Assembly: GCA_016946835.1 (NCBI GenBank)
Contig: JACVTC010000001.1
Span: 695,001-757,500 of the forward strand
Origin: Neocallimastix lanati (nom. inval.)
Lineage: Eukaryota; Neocallimastigomycota; Neocallimastigomycetes; Neocallimastigales; Neocallimastigaceae
Direction of reading: 5' to 3'
Length of the DNA stretch: 62,500 bases
Below the pieces are notes generated by a model. It was not told where the DNA came from and did not search any database. It saw only the letters and a list, made by a program, of their open reading frames with translations. Position 1 is the first letter of the stretch. Every line of letters starts with the position of its first letter. Position numbers and translations under genes: made by a program. This document shows, piece by piece, positions 40,169-62,500 of the stretch.

Positions 40169-41436
40169 ATACTATTTATTAATACCAGTTTAGTTGTGTC
40201 TGATAATTTTTGCTATGAAAATAAATAGTTTCATATTATTTTTTTTTTTTTTTTTTATAACATATTTTTGAATAAAAAAAATTTAATTATATATTATTTT
40301 GTTAAGTAATGTACATTAAGATATGATAAAGTATATTAATGATATAATGTATGTAATAGATTAAATTTTGAAAAAGAGGACTCCATAATTTTAAATAATG
40401 GTGTCCTTTTATTTAAAATATAAAATAATAATTAATAAAATAAATAAATATATATATATAATAATATAAATATAGTGCCAATGATTATACCCAATGGAGG
40501 GGTGAATGGTTCCTATTCTGTTGCTCGTGGTCAATGGAGATATATATAGGAATGTTAGGGAATACAGCTCCAAGTAGAAATGTGGAGGGGCGATGCTATA
40601 CTAATATACCAGTATATTACACTTAACAGTTATATCTGTTATGGTCATAATGGGAGATGGGTACTTATTATGTGTGTCTAAATTATTATTATTATTATTA
40701 TTATTATTATGGTGTATGTGTGTACACTACATTCTGATGTGACTCCTTAACAGATTAAGAGTCTCATTGCTGAGAGACTTATTTTTTTTTTTTTTTAAAC
40801 ATTTTATTATATCATTAAATTTTAATAAATAATATTTAATTTTTATTTTTTTTATTTTTTTATTTTTTATTTTTTTTTATTTTATGTTCATTATAATGCC
40901 CTAAGAGAAAAAACGATGAAAATGTAGAACTGCCTACCAAATGATGCAAAGATTGAAAAGGCGCTACTATCAATCTGGACAAGCAATTATTAAATATCTT
41001 AGAACATTTTTTTTTTTTTTATTATAGACTGAAGACTTTTGTCTCCCGTGTATGTTTAACTGTCATACTGGTACGGCGTCGATGCTCGCAACTCCCCATA
41101 AGCAAAAAAAACACCATATAGAAGCACTCTATGCAATCCTCAAGGGTAAGCAGAGCCCACTATAGGTGGCGTCCTTGCCATCCCAGAGGAGCTGGAAACT
41201 GTATCTTAGAACAAAAAAATCAAAAAATTTAAAAAATTTAATAATAATGATTATATATTCAGTATATCAATGAATTAAATAATTTTTTTTTTTTTTTTTT
41301 TTGAACAATATCAAACTGAGTATGAAAATTTAAAAAAAAAATCAATGGATGAAGGATGAAAGAAACAAAATATCGTTTAAAAACAAGCTGGTAGAATGTG
41401 GAATAAAGAAATATCTCATTTTCTCTCATTAGTATT

Positions 41437-41473
<37 letters not shown>

Positions 41474-41706
41474 GTAAATAGGATAAAAGTAATACATTAA
41501 TTCATTTATTAACGTTTATAGGTTGATGACATTTTTTTAATTAAACGGGAAAAGACAATGAAATAAAATTATGTTATTAATAAATTAAAAGGTAAAATAT
41601 AAGATTTCAAAAGAATCAAAGGTAAAATAAAATAATCAGTGTCAATATATATAAAAAACTAAAGATGGATACAAAATAAATCAAATGGATTATATCAACA
41701 AGATCA

Positions 41707-41777
<71 letters not shown>

Positions 41778-42326
41778 ATATATATGATGAATATAATAAC
41801 AAAGAGTGTCAAAAAAAAAAAAAAAAAAAACGCCTTTGTAGAAATGTAACAGAATTTAAAAAAGAGAAAATTCAAAAATTTAGTTAATGTTGACAATAGA
41901 TTATTATGGCCACATATTTCCACAGGTTAGCCGATCCTCTAACTCTAACAAAAAAAAAAAAAAAAAAAAAAAAAGTATTACAGGCATAAATTTCGTTTTA
42001 CATAATTTAATTTTTACAGATTAAAAAAAAAAAATCTAATAATACTCAATGGAGGGAAAATGTTAAAGTAATGTACATAAAGATATTTATAAAGTATATT
42101 AATAATATAATGTAGGTAATAGATTAAATATTGAATTAATGTATAATATTAAATAACATCAACGGAGTCCTTTTTATTATAAACTATAAAATAATAATTA
42201 AATAAATAAATAAATATATATATATATATAATAGAAATATTGTGTGTGTGTTTGTGTGTACACCACCACATTCTGTGTGACTCCTTAAACATATTTATAT
42301 ATAATTTATAATTAAAAATTTTTATT

Positions 42327-42362
<36 letters not shown>

Positions 42363-42438
42363 GGTATTTTTTTAATTATATATTATATATATATCTATAT
42401 ATATTTCTTTTATTACTACTTGTAATTTATTTATTTGC

Positions 42439-42469
<31 letters not shown>

Positions 42470-42484
42470 TTATATTTTTTACAA

Positions 42485-42545
<61 letters not shown>

Positions 42546-42735
42546 TATTCATTTATTTATTTATATTAATTCGATAATTCGAATATTTTATTACTCTTTG
42601 TAATACTTATTTGAAATAATATATATATATATATATATATATATTCCAATTTTATTTATTTATTTTAATCGTTATTTTATTTTAAACGTTAATTTTATTT
42701 TTATTTTATTTTATTTTTATTTTATTATTTTAATT
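39499..42735. other. Intergenic region holding a decayed retroelement
   Basis: From 39499 to about 40299 only homopolymers and A/T microsatellites are seen. From 40300 to 42290 lies the retroelement remnant listed separately. The right end has (ATT)n at about 42494-42544 and ATTTT repeats, 3' of the m-AAA protease gene. Confidence 0.6.
40300..42290. mobile_element. Decayed retroelement flanked by related direct repeats
   Basis: A block beginning TGTTAAGTAATGTACATTAA at 40300 recurs at 42061 as TGTTAAAGTAATGTACATAA. Similarity continues for about 150 bases, and both blocks end with a TGTGTGTACAC...CATTCTG...GTGACTCCTTAA segment (40710-40750 and 42250-42290). The left block is longer (to about 40783) and holds about 230 extra bases. 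Between them are higher-G+C pieces (40905-41010, 41030-41212, 41310-41420) with broken frames. One at 41030 reads DFCLPCMFNCHTGTASML and has a Cys/His cluster. The best guess is an LTR element with eroded LTRs. No reverse transcriptase or integrase motif is left to prove it. Confidence 0.45.
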
Positions 42736-47231
<4,496 letters not shown>

Positions 47232-48738
47232 CTTTTATAATAATATATATATTATATTGAAGAAATAAAATATATATATATAATATATATTTTATTATAT
47301 ATTTCTTAACCTAAACAATAATTAAAATTATAAAAAAATATTTTAATAATTTTTTTTTTTATTATCAATTTATATATAATTATTTTAATGATAAATATTA
47401 AAGTGTATAAAAAAAAAATAATATAAAAATTTTATTTTATTATATTTTAAAATTTCAATATATTGACCTCTTGTTTGTTTGTAACAAAACAAAGAAATTT
47501 AAAAACAAAAAAAAAATAAAAAATAAAATAAAAAAAAAGTTTTACTCGAAAAAAAGTATTACTAAACATAATATCACATGATTATTTTAATTATGTGTTT
47601 AATTATGTGATTTTATATATTAAAGCAATTTAATTAAATCAAATTATACAAATTACAGATACACATTTAATATAATCCAATATTAATTAAAATAAAGATT
47701 ATAGTAAAAAGTATATATATTTTTTAGACTAGGAAGAGAATACACTTCCAGTGTTTTATTAAATAGATTAAAATATTTTTATTTATTACATTTCATAAAA
47801 AAAAAAAAAAAATACATTATATTTATTAAAAGATAAAAAAAAAAAAAATAAAAAAAAATGAAATGTTATGTAAAAGATTAAGTTAAAATAAAAAATAAAA
47901 TTAAACATTAAGATATTCCGCAAGCCCCACAATATATAGAAACACTAGACCCCCCCGGGTGAACTTTTTAGAAGTTGTTCACTTAAATGACCCCGTTCCC
48001 CAGTATCGAATTGTAGCTCATCTAAAGCTGAAATTCGGCCAAGAAGGAATATATATATATATATTTACCTATTTATGAAATTTTCGTATTCAAAAATATT
48101 ATAGTAAGAAGGAAGCAAGGAAAGATTCCTTTTACTTTATCGGCAAATAAAAATGAAAAGGTCATCGACATAGAGAAAAGGTAGAAGATTCAAATATCCA
48201 ATGGATAAAAAGATTGATCGCCTATTCCACAACAAGGGCATAATTTAGGACAATCATCAGAAACTCTATCACTTCTAATTGCAATAATAGTGGTATTATA
48301 TTTTTAACCAGCGTTTAATCTTAAAAATCCAGTTAAAACCTAAACTTAAATGAGGAGTATTTATTCAAGGCTGAGCTGGAATAGATTTCTAATATTTATT
48401 ATCAATTTGAAGTTATCGTAATTCGTATCTTTTTAATTCCTTTGGAATTTACCAACATCAGACCAATAGGGTTCAGATTCAATGGCATCTATGGATTTTT
48501 CTTTTTCTTAATTTTCTTGTAGAGCACCAGGTGATTTCTTTGACCAAGAATAACATGGAATGGAAGGAATATGGTTTATGAGATCATTTTATATTCCAGG
48601 TATTTGAATTACGAGGATTCCTGCGGGAAAACATTTACCCAATAGTCTCTCGTTTAAACTGTGACCAGTAGAATCAGACGTTAAGTCCTTGTAATGGTTC
48701 AGAATATAGATGACATGAATAGAAATCTCTGGGAATAC

Positions 48739-48782
<44 letters not shown>

Positions 48783-48825
48783 AATTTAATTTTTCTTTTG
48801 ATTTTTTTTTTATAATTTTTTTTAT

Positions 48826-48861
<36 letters not shown>

Positions 48862-49565
48862 ACTTTATTATAATTTGGAATTAAGGTCATTAGAATTAGA
48901 ATAAACCCTTTACATTCTTTATATAGTTTAATTTTAATAGAGGAATGAAGACCATCATTTAACAAATTATGGAATTGTTTGAAAATTTATATATATCAAA
49001 ATTTAAAATTAAAAAATAAAAATAAACATAAAACTTTTATTAAAAATGAGAAAAAAAAAATTTTTTTTTTTTTTTTTCACATTTTCCATTTTCACAATCA
49101 TTATTTAATTTTTTTTTTTTTTAATAATTTAAATATTGTAACTTTTTTTTTTTTTTTTTTTTTTCAATTTCTTATAACTATCTTTAAATAATTATTATTA
49201 TATAATTGATATTATTAATTATTTTTTTTTTTTTTTAATTATTATTAATTCATCTAATACATTTCTTTTTTATCTAACATTAACAGATTTTAGCTTCTAT
49301 ATATAATTTATATATATATATATATATAATACAAATTTATTAAATAAAATAATAAAATAATAAGTATTTAAAATATACGCAATTAACTTATATAAAACAA
49401 TTTTTCTTTTTTTTTTTTTAAATAAAATAAAAATTGTGTAAAATGAAAATAAAAATAAAAATAAAAATAAATAAATACTTTATTTAATTTAATCTTTACT
49501 TATTTTAATATTTCAATATTCATTAAATATTTATTATTTTTATTTATTATATTTTTATTTATTCA

Positions 49566-49604
<39 letters not shown>

Positions 49605-49873
49605 ATTTTCATTAACTTTAATTTTAATTTTTATTTAAATTAATTCATTTTGTTAATACAAAAAAAAAAAAAAAATAAAAAATAAATTATTAAATAAAGA
49701 TGAAAAATAATAATATAATAATGCAATAAACTTATGGTATATAATAATTATATTTATTTGCTTTTTTTATTTATCATTATTATTACTATTATTAAATTAT
49801 TTAATCCAAGTCAGCATCTTCAAGGTAACAATATTCGAATCTATTTTATTTATATATTTATATTTATATGTTA

Positions 49874-49904
<31 letters not shown>

Positions 49905-49999
49905 TTCAAAATTTTAATTATTAATAAATTAAAAATTTGCAAATTCATGATATTAATTAAAAAAATAAATATATATATATATATATATATATTAAAAAT
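47232..49999. other. Intergenic region with a LINE-like remnant
   Basis: Upstream of the m-AAA protease and downstream of CNOT3. Outside the remnant at about 47925-48742 it is homopolymer and A/T microsatellite ((ATT)n near 49570-49600). No other feature is supported. Confidence 0.6.
47925..48742 (-). mobile_element. Decayed non-LTR retrotransposon (LINE) ORF2 C-terminal remnant
   Basis: Higher-complexity sequence with coding-like peptides on the minus strand, broken by stops. Reading from 48742 leftwards: CYSWSKKSPGALQEN; EPYWSDVGKFQRN; LTGFLRLNA; then TIIAIRSDRVSDDCPKLCPC followed by CGIGDQSF. The C-x3-CPCC arrangement after an L.G.LRL segment resembles the zinc-binding tail that follows the reverse transcriptase in LINE ORF2 proteins. 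Further on, ISALDELQFDTGERGHLSEQ continues to LLKSSPGGV and a stop. No reverse transcriptase catalytic motif remains. A poly-A of over 40 lies at the right edge, the wrong end for a minus-strand LINE tail, so it is probably coincidental. Confidence 0.5.
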
Positions 50000-50215
50000 T
50001 TACTTGAATTCAGTCTTCTTTCTCTTGCACCATAATCCTTCATAATCAAAGTATATATATGTACCTTGTTCATATTCTTCAGTAATCTGTTTTGGTTCTT
50101 CAAGTCTTTGGAACCAAGTATAATATTTTTTGTGGAATCTCCAAGATTGACGCTTTAATTCACGGGCAGCTAAGTACCTATTATTATTATTTTATAAAAT
50201 ATTTTATAAAATAAA

Positions 50216-50282
<67 letters not shown>

Positions 50283-50463
50283 TATTATTATTATTACTAT
50301 AATTATTATTATTATTATTATTATTTATTATTTATTATTTATTATTTATTATTTATTATTATTATTATTATTATTATTTATTATTGGTATTATTATTATT
50401 ATTTATTATTTATTATTTATTATTTATTAAATTGCCCCAATTTTATTACTTTTTTATTTTTTT

Positions 50464-50498
<35 letters not shown>

Positions 50499-51456
50499 CT
50501 CCTTTAATAATAAATATATATCAAATTATACTTACTGTTGATATGTTCCTTGTTGATAATAGAATATGAAAAATAATGTATCCACATCATATTTTTTAAA
50601 TATCTCTGGATTTTCATATGTCTTTTGTGGCTCTTCAGGATAATAAGATGGTGTAGGATAAGCATTCTCCATTGTATAGAAATCAGGTCTTGATTAATCA
50701 TTATAAATTATATTGTTGTTTTTATTATTTTATTAATAAATATTAATAAATATTATTTAATTATATATTATACTATATTCTATTCTATTATATTATATTA
50801 TATTTACTCATCAGAATCATGCAATCTTGGAACATATTTGAAACTAGAATCAAGCATATTTTGAAGAAACATTGTATCATTACCAGGTTTTGATGCTAAT
50901 TATTTATATTTATAAATTATTTTTTATTTTTATATATTAAAATTATTATTTTTATATTAGTATCTTTCTTGTTGCTATTTAAAATTTTATAATTAGGTAT
51001 TATTGTATTTAAACAATAATCATTACATCTAGCTTTAGTAGCTTCAAAAGATTCTTCTAAATCAGATAATGATGGTGGTAACTTATTTTCAATGGCTTCA
51101 GTAGTAGGTGTTGTTGTTTCATTTTTATTGTTTAAGGATTCAGAATATGATGTCTTTTTTTTAAAAAAAAAAAAATTAAGATATCAGTAAATATTTAATA
51201 ATAATATTTAATAATAATATTTAATAATAATTCATATAATTTATAATATTTAATCTTTAATCTTTAATATTTATAATATAAAAATTTCTTTTTACTTGTT
51301 TTGATAAGGAAGTTTTTGATTGATTTTGAGAATTTGAATTATTTTCATTGTTTTGTTGAATAGATGAAGGTTCTGATGTTTTGATTTGAGTGGTTGAAAT
51401 ATTTTGACTTGTAACAACTATCAAATTAATCATTAATGAAATTATATTAAATATTA

Positions 51457-51531
<75 letters not shown>

Positions 51532-53465
51532 TTATATTTAAATTATTAAAAATAATGAAATAAAAAAAAAAAAAATTATAATTATATAATTCCTTAAAAT
51601 AAATACCAATTGGTGTATTTGTCCTTGAATCCGTTGATGCTGCGGCTACAGTTGCATATCTTGGTTGAACTGATAATGTATTAATTGGTGAAGACATATC
51701 AGTTGAACCACGAAGAGTGCCTGTAAATGATGCTCTTGGTGTTCCTGGTTTTGATGATGCAAAAGATGAAGTCGGGGTAGGTGATTTTGTACTTGTTATT
51801 GAATTATTTCTTGATTCTTTAATTATTAATATTATTATTGTTATTATTATTAATTATTATTATCATTAATAATCATTATTACTAATACTATTATTATTAT
51901 TATTATTAACTATTAATTATTATTATTAATTTTGAATCATATTTATTATTATTATTATTATTATTAACTATTAATTATTATTATTAATTTTGAATCATAT
52001 TTATTATTATTATTATTATTATTATTTTTTTTTTTTTTTTTTTTATTTTACTTTATTTTATTTTATTTTAATTTTATTATTAAAATATTTGATAATTATT
52101 TACCTCTATTGGATATATTTGTTAAACTATTTTTACTTGATAATGATCTTAAAGGTGATGATACATCCTTCTTCTTATCATCGTATTTATCTCTTTGGGA
52201 AAGTACTGGTGACTGTAATGGTGTATCCTATATAAAAAAAATTTTTTTTAATAAAATAGTATTTAGTATTTCTTTTAAGTGTTGATTTAAAAAAAAAAAA
52301 TTTTTTTAAATAATATGATATATGATAAATATATTAAAATTAAAAAAAAAATAAATAAATAAATAAATAATAAATTTAAACATACATCTCTATTTTTCTC
52401 AGAATCATCTTATTAATTCCAAAATTTTGAATAATATTAAAAAATAATATAATAATAAATAATTAATATAAAAATAAAGAATAAATTAAAATAAAATAAA
52501 ATAAAAATAAAAATAAAATAAAATAATAAAATAAAATAAAATAAAATTTTATTAATATTTTTATTTTATTTATTCTATATATATATATATATATTGTTAA
52601 TTTGTTGGTTTGTTTGTTTTGTTTTGTTTTATTTTGTTTTGTTTCTTTATATATTATAAACAATTATTATTTTTTTTTATTATTATTAAAATGATTGATA
52701 CATACTGCCTTTATCGTCATCATTAAATCCATAATATTCAGCCTTTGTTAAATTCAATTCATCATATATTCCATCATCTTCCATAAAATTATCATCATCA
52801 TGATTTTCAACATAATATTGAATATCATCACGAATATCGTTTACCTTTTTAATTAATATTACCATTAATATTTTTTTTTTTTTTTTTTGAATATATTTAG
52901 AAACATTTCTTAAAAAAATATGATATTTTTTATATCTTATGGTTTAGAAAAAAAATATATATATATAATATAATATAATATAATATAATATAAGGATAAT
53001 ATAATATAATATTAAAAAAAATATATATATACCTTTTCTACACTTAAATTGCCATTTTCAATTAATCTTAAAATGATTTCTAATTGCATAATATGATGTT
53101 TATGTTTTTCTACTCTACTTTCAATTTCCTCTAATCTTTCAGTCTTACTACTATCTCCTTTTCTAGATTTTTTTATTGCTACTTGTAATTTTTCTGCTTC
53201 AGATTCATATTTATCAATTTGTGAACTTAACGTTTCAACTTGAGTGGTTATAAAATTACAAACATCAGCTTTTTCTTTCTCTTGTGGATCTATTTTATTT
53301 GCCAATTGTAAACCTTCTTTTGAATATGCTTTTGTTTTTAATTCTTTTTCACATGCTTTAAATCTTTCCATTTGCTATTTTGTAATATAATGTTTTATTA
53401 TTTGATTTTCTAGTTATTAATGATTTTCTAGATATTAATAAATTAAAATAAAAAAAAATAAAAAA

Positions 53466-53496
<31 letters not shown>

Positions 53497-53923
53497 TATA
53501 ACTTTTTTTTTTTTTTTTTTTTATAATATTAATAAATATATATATATATAAAAATATATATATATAGATATACCTGTTCAATTAATTTTCTATTTTCTGT
53601 AAGAGCTCTCTTATCTTTTATTTCATTTAATGATAACCAAGATTTTATTTGGTCTCGATATCTCTGTAACTTTTTTATTTCTTTTTTTAATTCTAACTCA
53701 TATTTTTCTTTTTGTGCTACATTCGATGAAGATTGAATTTTTTCAAATATAGTTTCGAAGGTATCAACACCCTCAGCGACCCTTTTCAAGACCCTATCAA
53801 TTTCGCCTTTTTTTTTTTTTTTTTTTTTTTATATTATGTTATATTGTATTATATTAACTATAGAATACTTGATAAAATTTAATAACAATAATTATTCAAA
53901 CCTTGTAATTTTCTACTCGTCAT
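50000..53923 (-). CDS. CNOT3: CCR4-NOT complex subunit 3 (CNOT3/Not3/Not5)
   Basis: Twelve exons: 53902-53923, 53574-53806, 53033-53374, 52706-52844, 52386-52408, 52104-52227, 51607-51816, 51296-51417, 51027-51153, 50808-50895, 50536-50688, 50000-50177. They join in frame to 586 residues. The N-terminal Not3 coiled coil is very clear: [61 protein letters not shown] Ser/Thr/Gln-rich linker follows. The C-terminal NOT box has [45 protein letters not shown] and ends [14 protein letters not shown]. The protein is a scaffold of the CCR4-NOT deadenylase, acting in cytoplasmic mRNA decay and in transcription. Yeast has both Not3 and Not5; only one member is seen here. Human CNOT3 is longer (753) because of its linker. 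Confidence 0.95.
51895..52015. repeat. Tandem duplication of about 65 bp in CNOT3 intron 6
   Basis: A block containing ATTAACTATTAATTATTATT and AATTTTGAATCATATTTATT occurs twice in a row, within the intron 51817-52103 of the minus-strand gene. Confidence 0.85.
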
Positions 53924-55479
53924 TTTTAAAATTACGAAGATAATTGGATATCAACTCTGACAATTTTTAAATATAAATTTTTTTTTAATTATTAATAAAA
54001 GAATCTTTATTAAATAAATAAATAAATCTTTATTTATCTCTTAAAAATATAAAAACAATTTTTTTTTTTTTTTTTTTTAAAAAATTTTAAAACTTTGGAA
54101 AATTATCATTAATTAATAATTAAAATAATTTAATTATTAATTACCCTATTAATATACCTTATAAATATAAATTTATATTTATATTTATTTATTTATGTAT
54201 TTATTTATTTTTGTTGTTTGTTTGTTTGTTTGTTCTATTTTTTATATATTTTCTATTTTCTCACTTATATATATATATATATCATTATTTCTTACTCTTT
54301 TTTTTTTTTTTTTAATGTATTTTAATTTTATTCTATTCTATTTTATTTATTTGATAATTTTATTTTTAGGTTTGTCTTATTTTTATTTTTTATTTCATTC
54401 TCAATTGACTCTCTAATTTATATAAAGTTTATTTAATTTTTCTTTATAAAAATTTATTTAATTTTATTATTTTTTTTTATTAATAAATAAATAAATAATA
54501 GTTTAATAAAAATCTTTTTTTTTTTTTGGTTGTTTATTTTTCTGTTTGTTTATTTGTTTGTTTTTTTTGTTCTTATTTTTTTTTTTAATTATAATTGTTA
54601 TTTAGTTCATTTTACTCTTAATCTTAAAATATATAAACAATTGATACCAATAAAAAAGTTATTTAACAATGCCATTTTTATTTAAATACATATATATAAG
54701 TTTTTATTTTTATTTTTATTTCTATTATTATTATTCATTTTAAATATTTACATTAAAAAAAAATAAAATAATATAAAATAAAATAAAATAAAATAATATT
54801 ACTTTTAATTAATCAGCTAAAAAATTATTATTTATTATACAACTTTTCTTTTTCTATCTAATATTATATATTTTATAAAGTGTATAAAAAAAATTTTTTT
54901 TTATTTTTTTTTTTTATTTATTTATTTATTTATTTATTTATAAAATTTTTGTGTAATATATTAAAATTTTTCTATTAATTAATTAATTATCCTCAATAAT
55001 AATTTTATAATTAAAAGAAAAAAAAAAAATAAAAGAAAATAAAAATTAAAAGAAAAATAAAATAAAAATAAAATAAAAAAAATTAAAAGAAAATAAAAAT
55101 TAATAGAAAAAAAAGAGTATCAGTAATAATTTTATTTTATTTTATTTTTTCTTTTAATTTTTATCAAATAATTGAATGAACCCACTTTCAACTTTTTTTT
55201 TTTTTATAAACAAAAATTTATTTAATGAATTCATCAATCCATTGGTTTAAATAAAAAAAATAAATATTTTTTTTTTATATATCATAAAAATAATATATTG
55301 AATATAATAAATATAGGCAAATTAAATGTATAAATAAATAAATAATTAAATAAATTAATATATATAAATAAATAAATATACAAATAAATAAAATTAAATT
55401 GACATGAGTTAAACTTTAAAATCAAATAAATCAAAAAATTAAAAATTGAAATAGATTTTAAAACATAACGACAACAACA

Positions 55480-55541
<62 letters not shown>

Positions 55542-56460
55542 AAATCCTTGTTTAATAATAATTAATTTGAAATTAAAAAGCTATTTTACAAAAGTTCATA
55601 CATTATATATTTATATATAAATATATAAATATTAATTATGTATTAATTATGAATATTTTTAGAATAAAGTCAAAAAAATTAAATAAAAAAAAATCTATAT
55701 AAATGATTAATAATATTATAAAAGAAAAACGCTTCTTTTTTTTTCGATACTATTAATAATTAAGAATTAATACTTTTTTTTTTTTTACATTTTTTTTTAT
55801 TTTTTTTTATTTATTCATTCACTTTTTATGAATATAAATATTAGGAAACTTTATATTGCTTTCATTTTAGTTGATGTTCTTTTATAAATGATAAAATTAA
55901 TAAAAATATAAAGATATACAATATATATTTAAATATTTTTAAATATTAAATATCTCATCAACAAAAAAAAAATAAAAAAGTAAAATAAAATAAAAAAATA
56001 AAAATAATAAATAATAATGAATAATACTAAATAAATAAATAAATAATAAATAATTATTATTATTTTAATTTTCAAGATAATTTATAATAATTAATAATAG
56101 TATTCTTTTTTATTCATTCCTATAATTATTATTTTTTTACTATTAATTTTTTTTTTTTTTTTTTTTTATCTTTTAGTTATTATTATTATTATCATTAAAA
56201 ATTTTTTTAAATAGTCATTAGTTTTACCAAAGATTTTTTTTTTTTAAAAAAAATAATATAATTATAAAACTACAAGTATATCTAAAAATAAAAAAAAAAA
56301 AAAGATAACAAGAGTGGTATATTAATTGATAGATATGTAATAAATTAATGATCAAAGACCTTTAATCTAATAATATAAAGAATAAATATATATATAATTA
56401 TATAATTATTTTTTAGAATATAAATTTTATTAAAAATAATTTTTTTTTTTTAATATTAAA
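53924..56460. other. Intergenic, no gene seen
   Basis: Lies 5' of CNOT3 and 3' of the kinase-LRR gene (both on the minus strand). Homopolymers, ATTTT and TTTG repeats and a (CAT)n run. Translations of the open frames are Phe/Tyr/Ile-only and not credible as genes. Confidence 0.65.
55481..55541. repeat. (CAT)n microsatellite, about 20 units
   Basis: A perfect trinucleotide run of about 60 bases, unusual here because it contains C on every repeat. Confidence 0.95.
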
Positions 56461-62464
<6,004 letters not shown>

Positions 62465-62500
62465 ATTTTTTTCTTGTTTTATGTATATATATATTTATTT

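Noticed and set aside
48743-48780. Poly-A tail proving a plus-strand retroposon at 47925-48742
   Set aside because: The coding-like peptides are on the minus strand, and long poly-A tracts occur everywhere in this window.

Overview
This is eukaryotic DNA, most likely from an anaerobic gut fungus (Neocallimastigomycota). The base composition is extreme: well over 80% A+T by eye, with long poly-A/poly-T tracts and ATT/ATTT microsatellites. Genes are rich in GT-AG introns. Gene content includes a fungal-type G-protein gamma subunit with a CAAX box, Ded1/DDX3, CNOT3/Not5 and an m-AAA protease. A 27-exon CFAP43-like axoneme gene implies flagellated zoospores, which argues against the other very AT-rich groups such as Dictyostelium. 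The taxon is inferred, not proven.

Layout, left to right: a Herp/HERPUD-like ERAD protein (78-2069, +); a proteasome assembly chaperone 3-like protein (3228-3859, +); a Ty1/copia RNase H fragment and a decayed second copy (5178-5860); a long AT desert; an intronless DEAD-box helicase of the Ded1/DDX3 type (9147-11360, +); ribose-5-phosphate isomerase B in four exons (13394-14707, -); a large C2H2 zinc-finger protein with an Sfp1/JAZF1-like finger in six exons (17359-21587, +); a frameshifted gene relic (22745-23264, -); the CFAP43-like gene (25229-34983, +); a 4.3 kb gene-free stretch; the G-gamma gene (39283-39498, +); a decayed retroelement zone (40300-42290); an AFG3-like m-AAA protease in twelve exons (42736-47231, -); a LINE-like remnant (about 47925-48742, -); CNOT3/Not5 in twelve exons (50000-53923, -); and a fourteen-exon protein kinase with C-terminal leucine-rich repeats (56461-62464, -).

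Most genes are unrelated housekeeping functions: ER quality control, proteasome assembly, translation, pentose phosphate metabolism, organelle proteolysis and mRNA decay. Two are signalling genes (G-gamma and the kinase-LRR) and one is flagellar. Reconstructed exons join in frame in every multi-exon gene, with one exception: CFAP43 exon 17 appears to lack a single base in an A-run. The most unusual object is the kinase-LRR gene. Its kinase is N-terminal to the repeats, and nearly every LRR sits on its own 72-nt exon with a phase-2 intron splitting the same Leu codon.

All gene models were built by reading splice sites and family similarity by eye. Exon borders are predictions.
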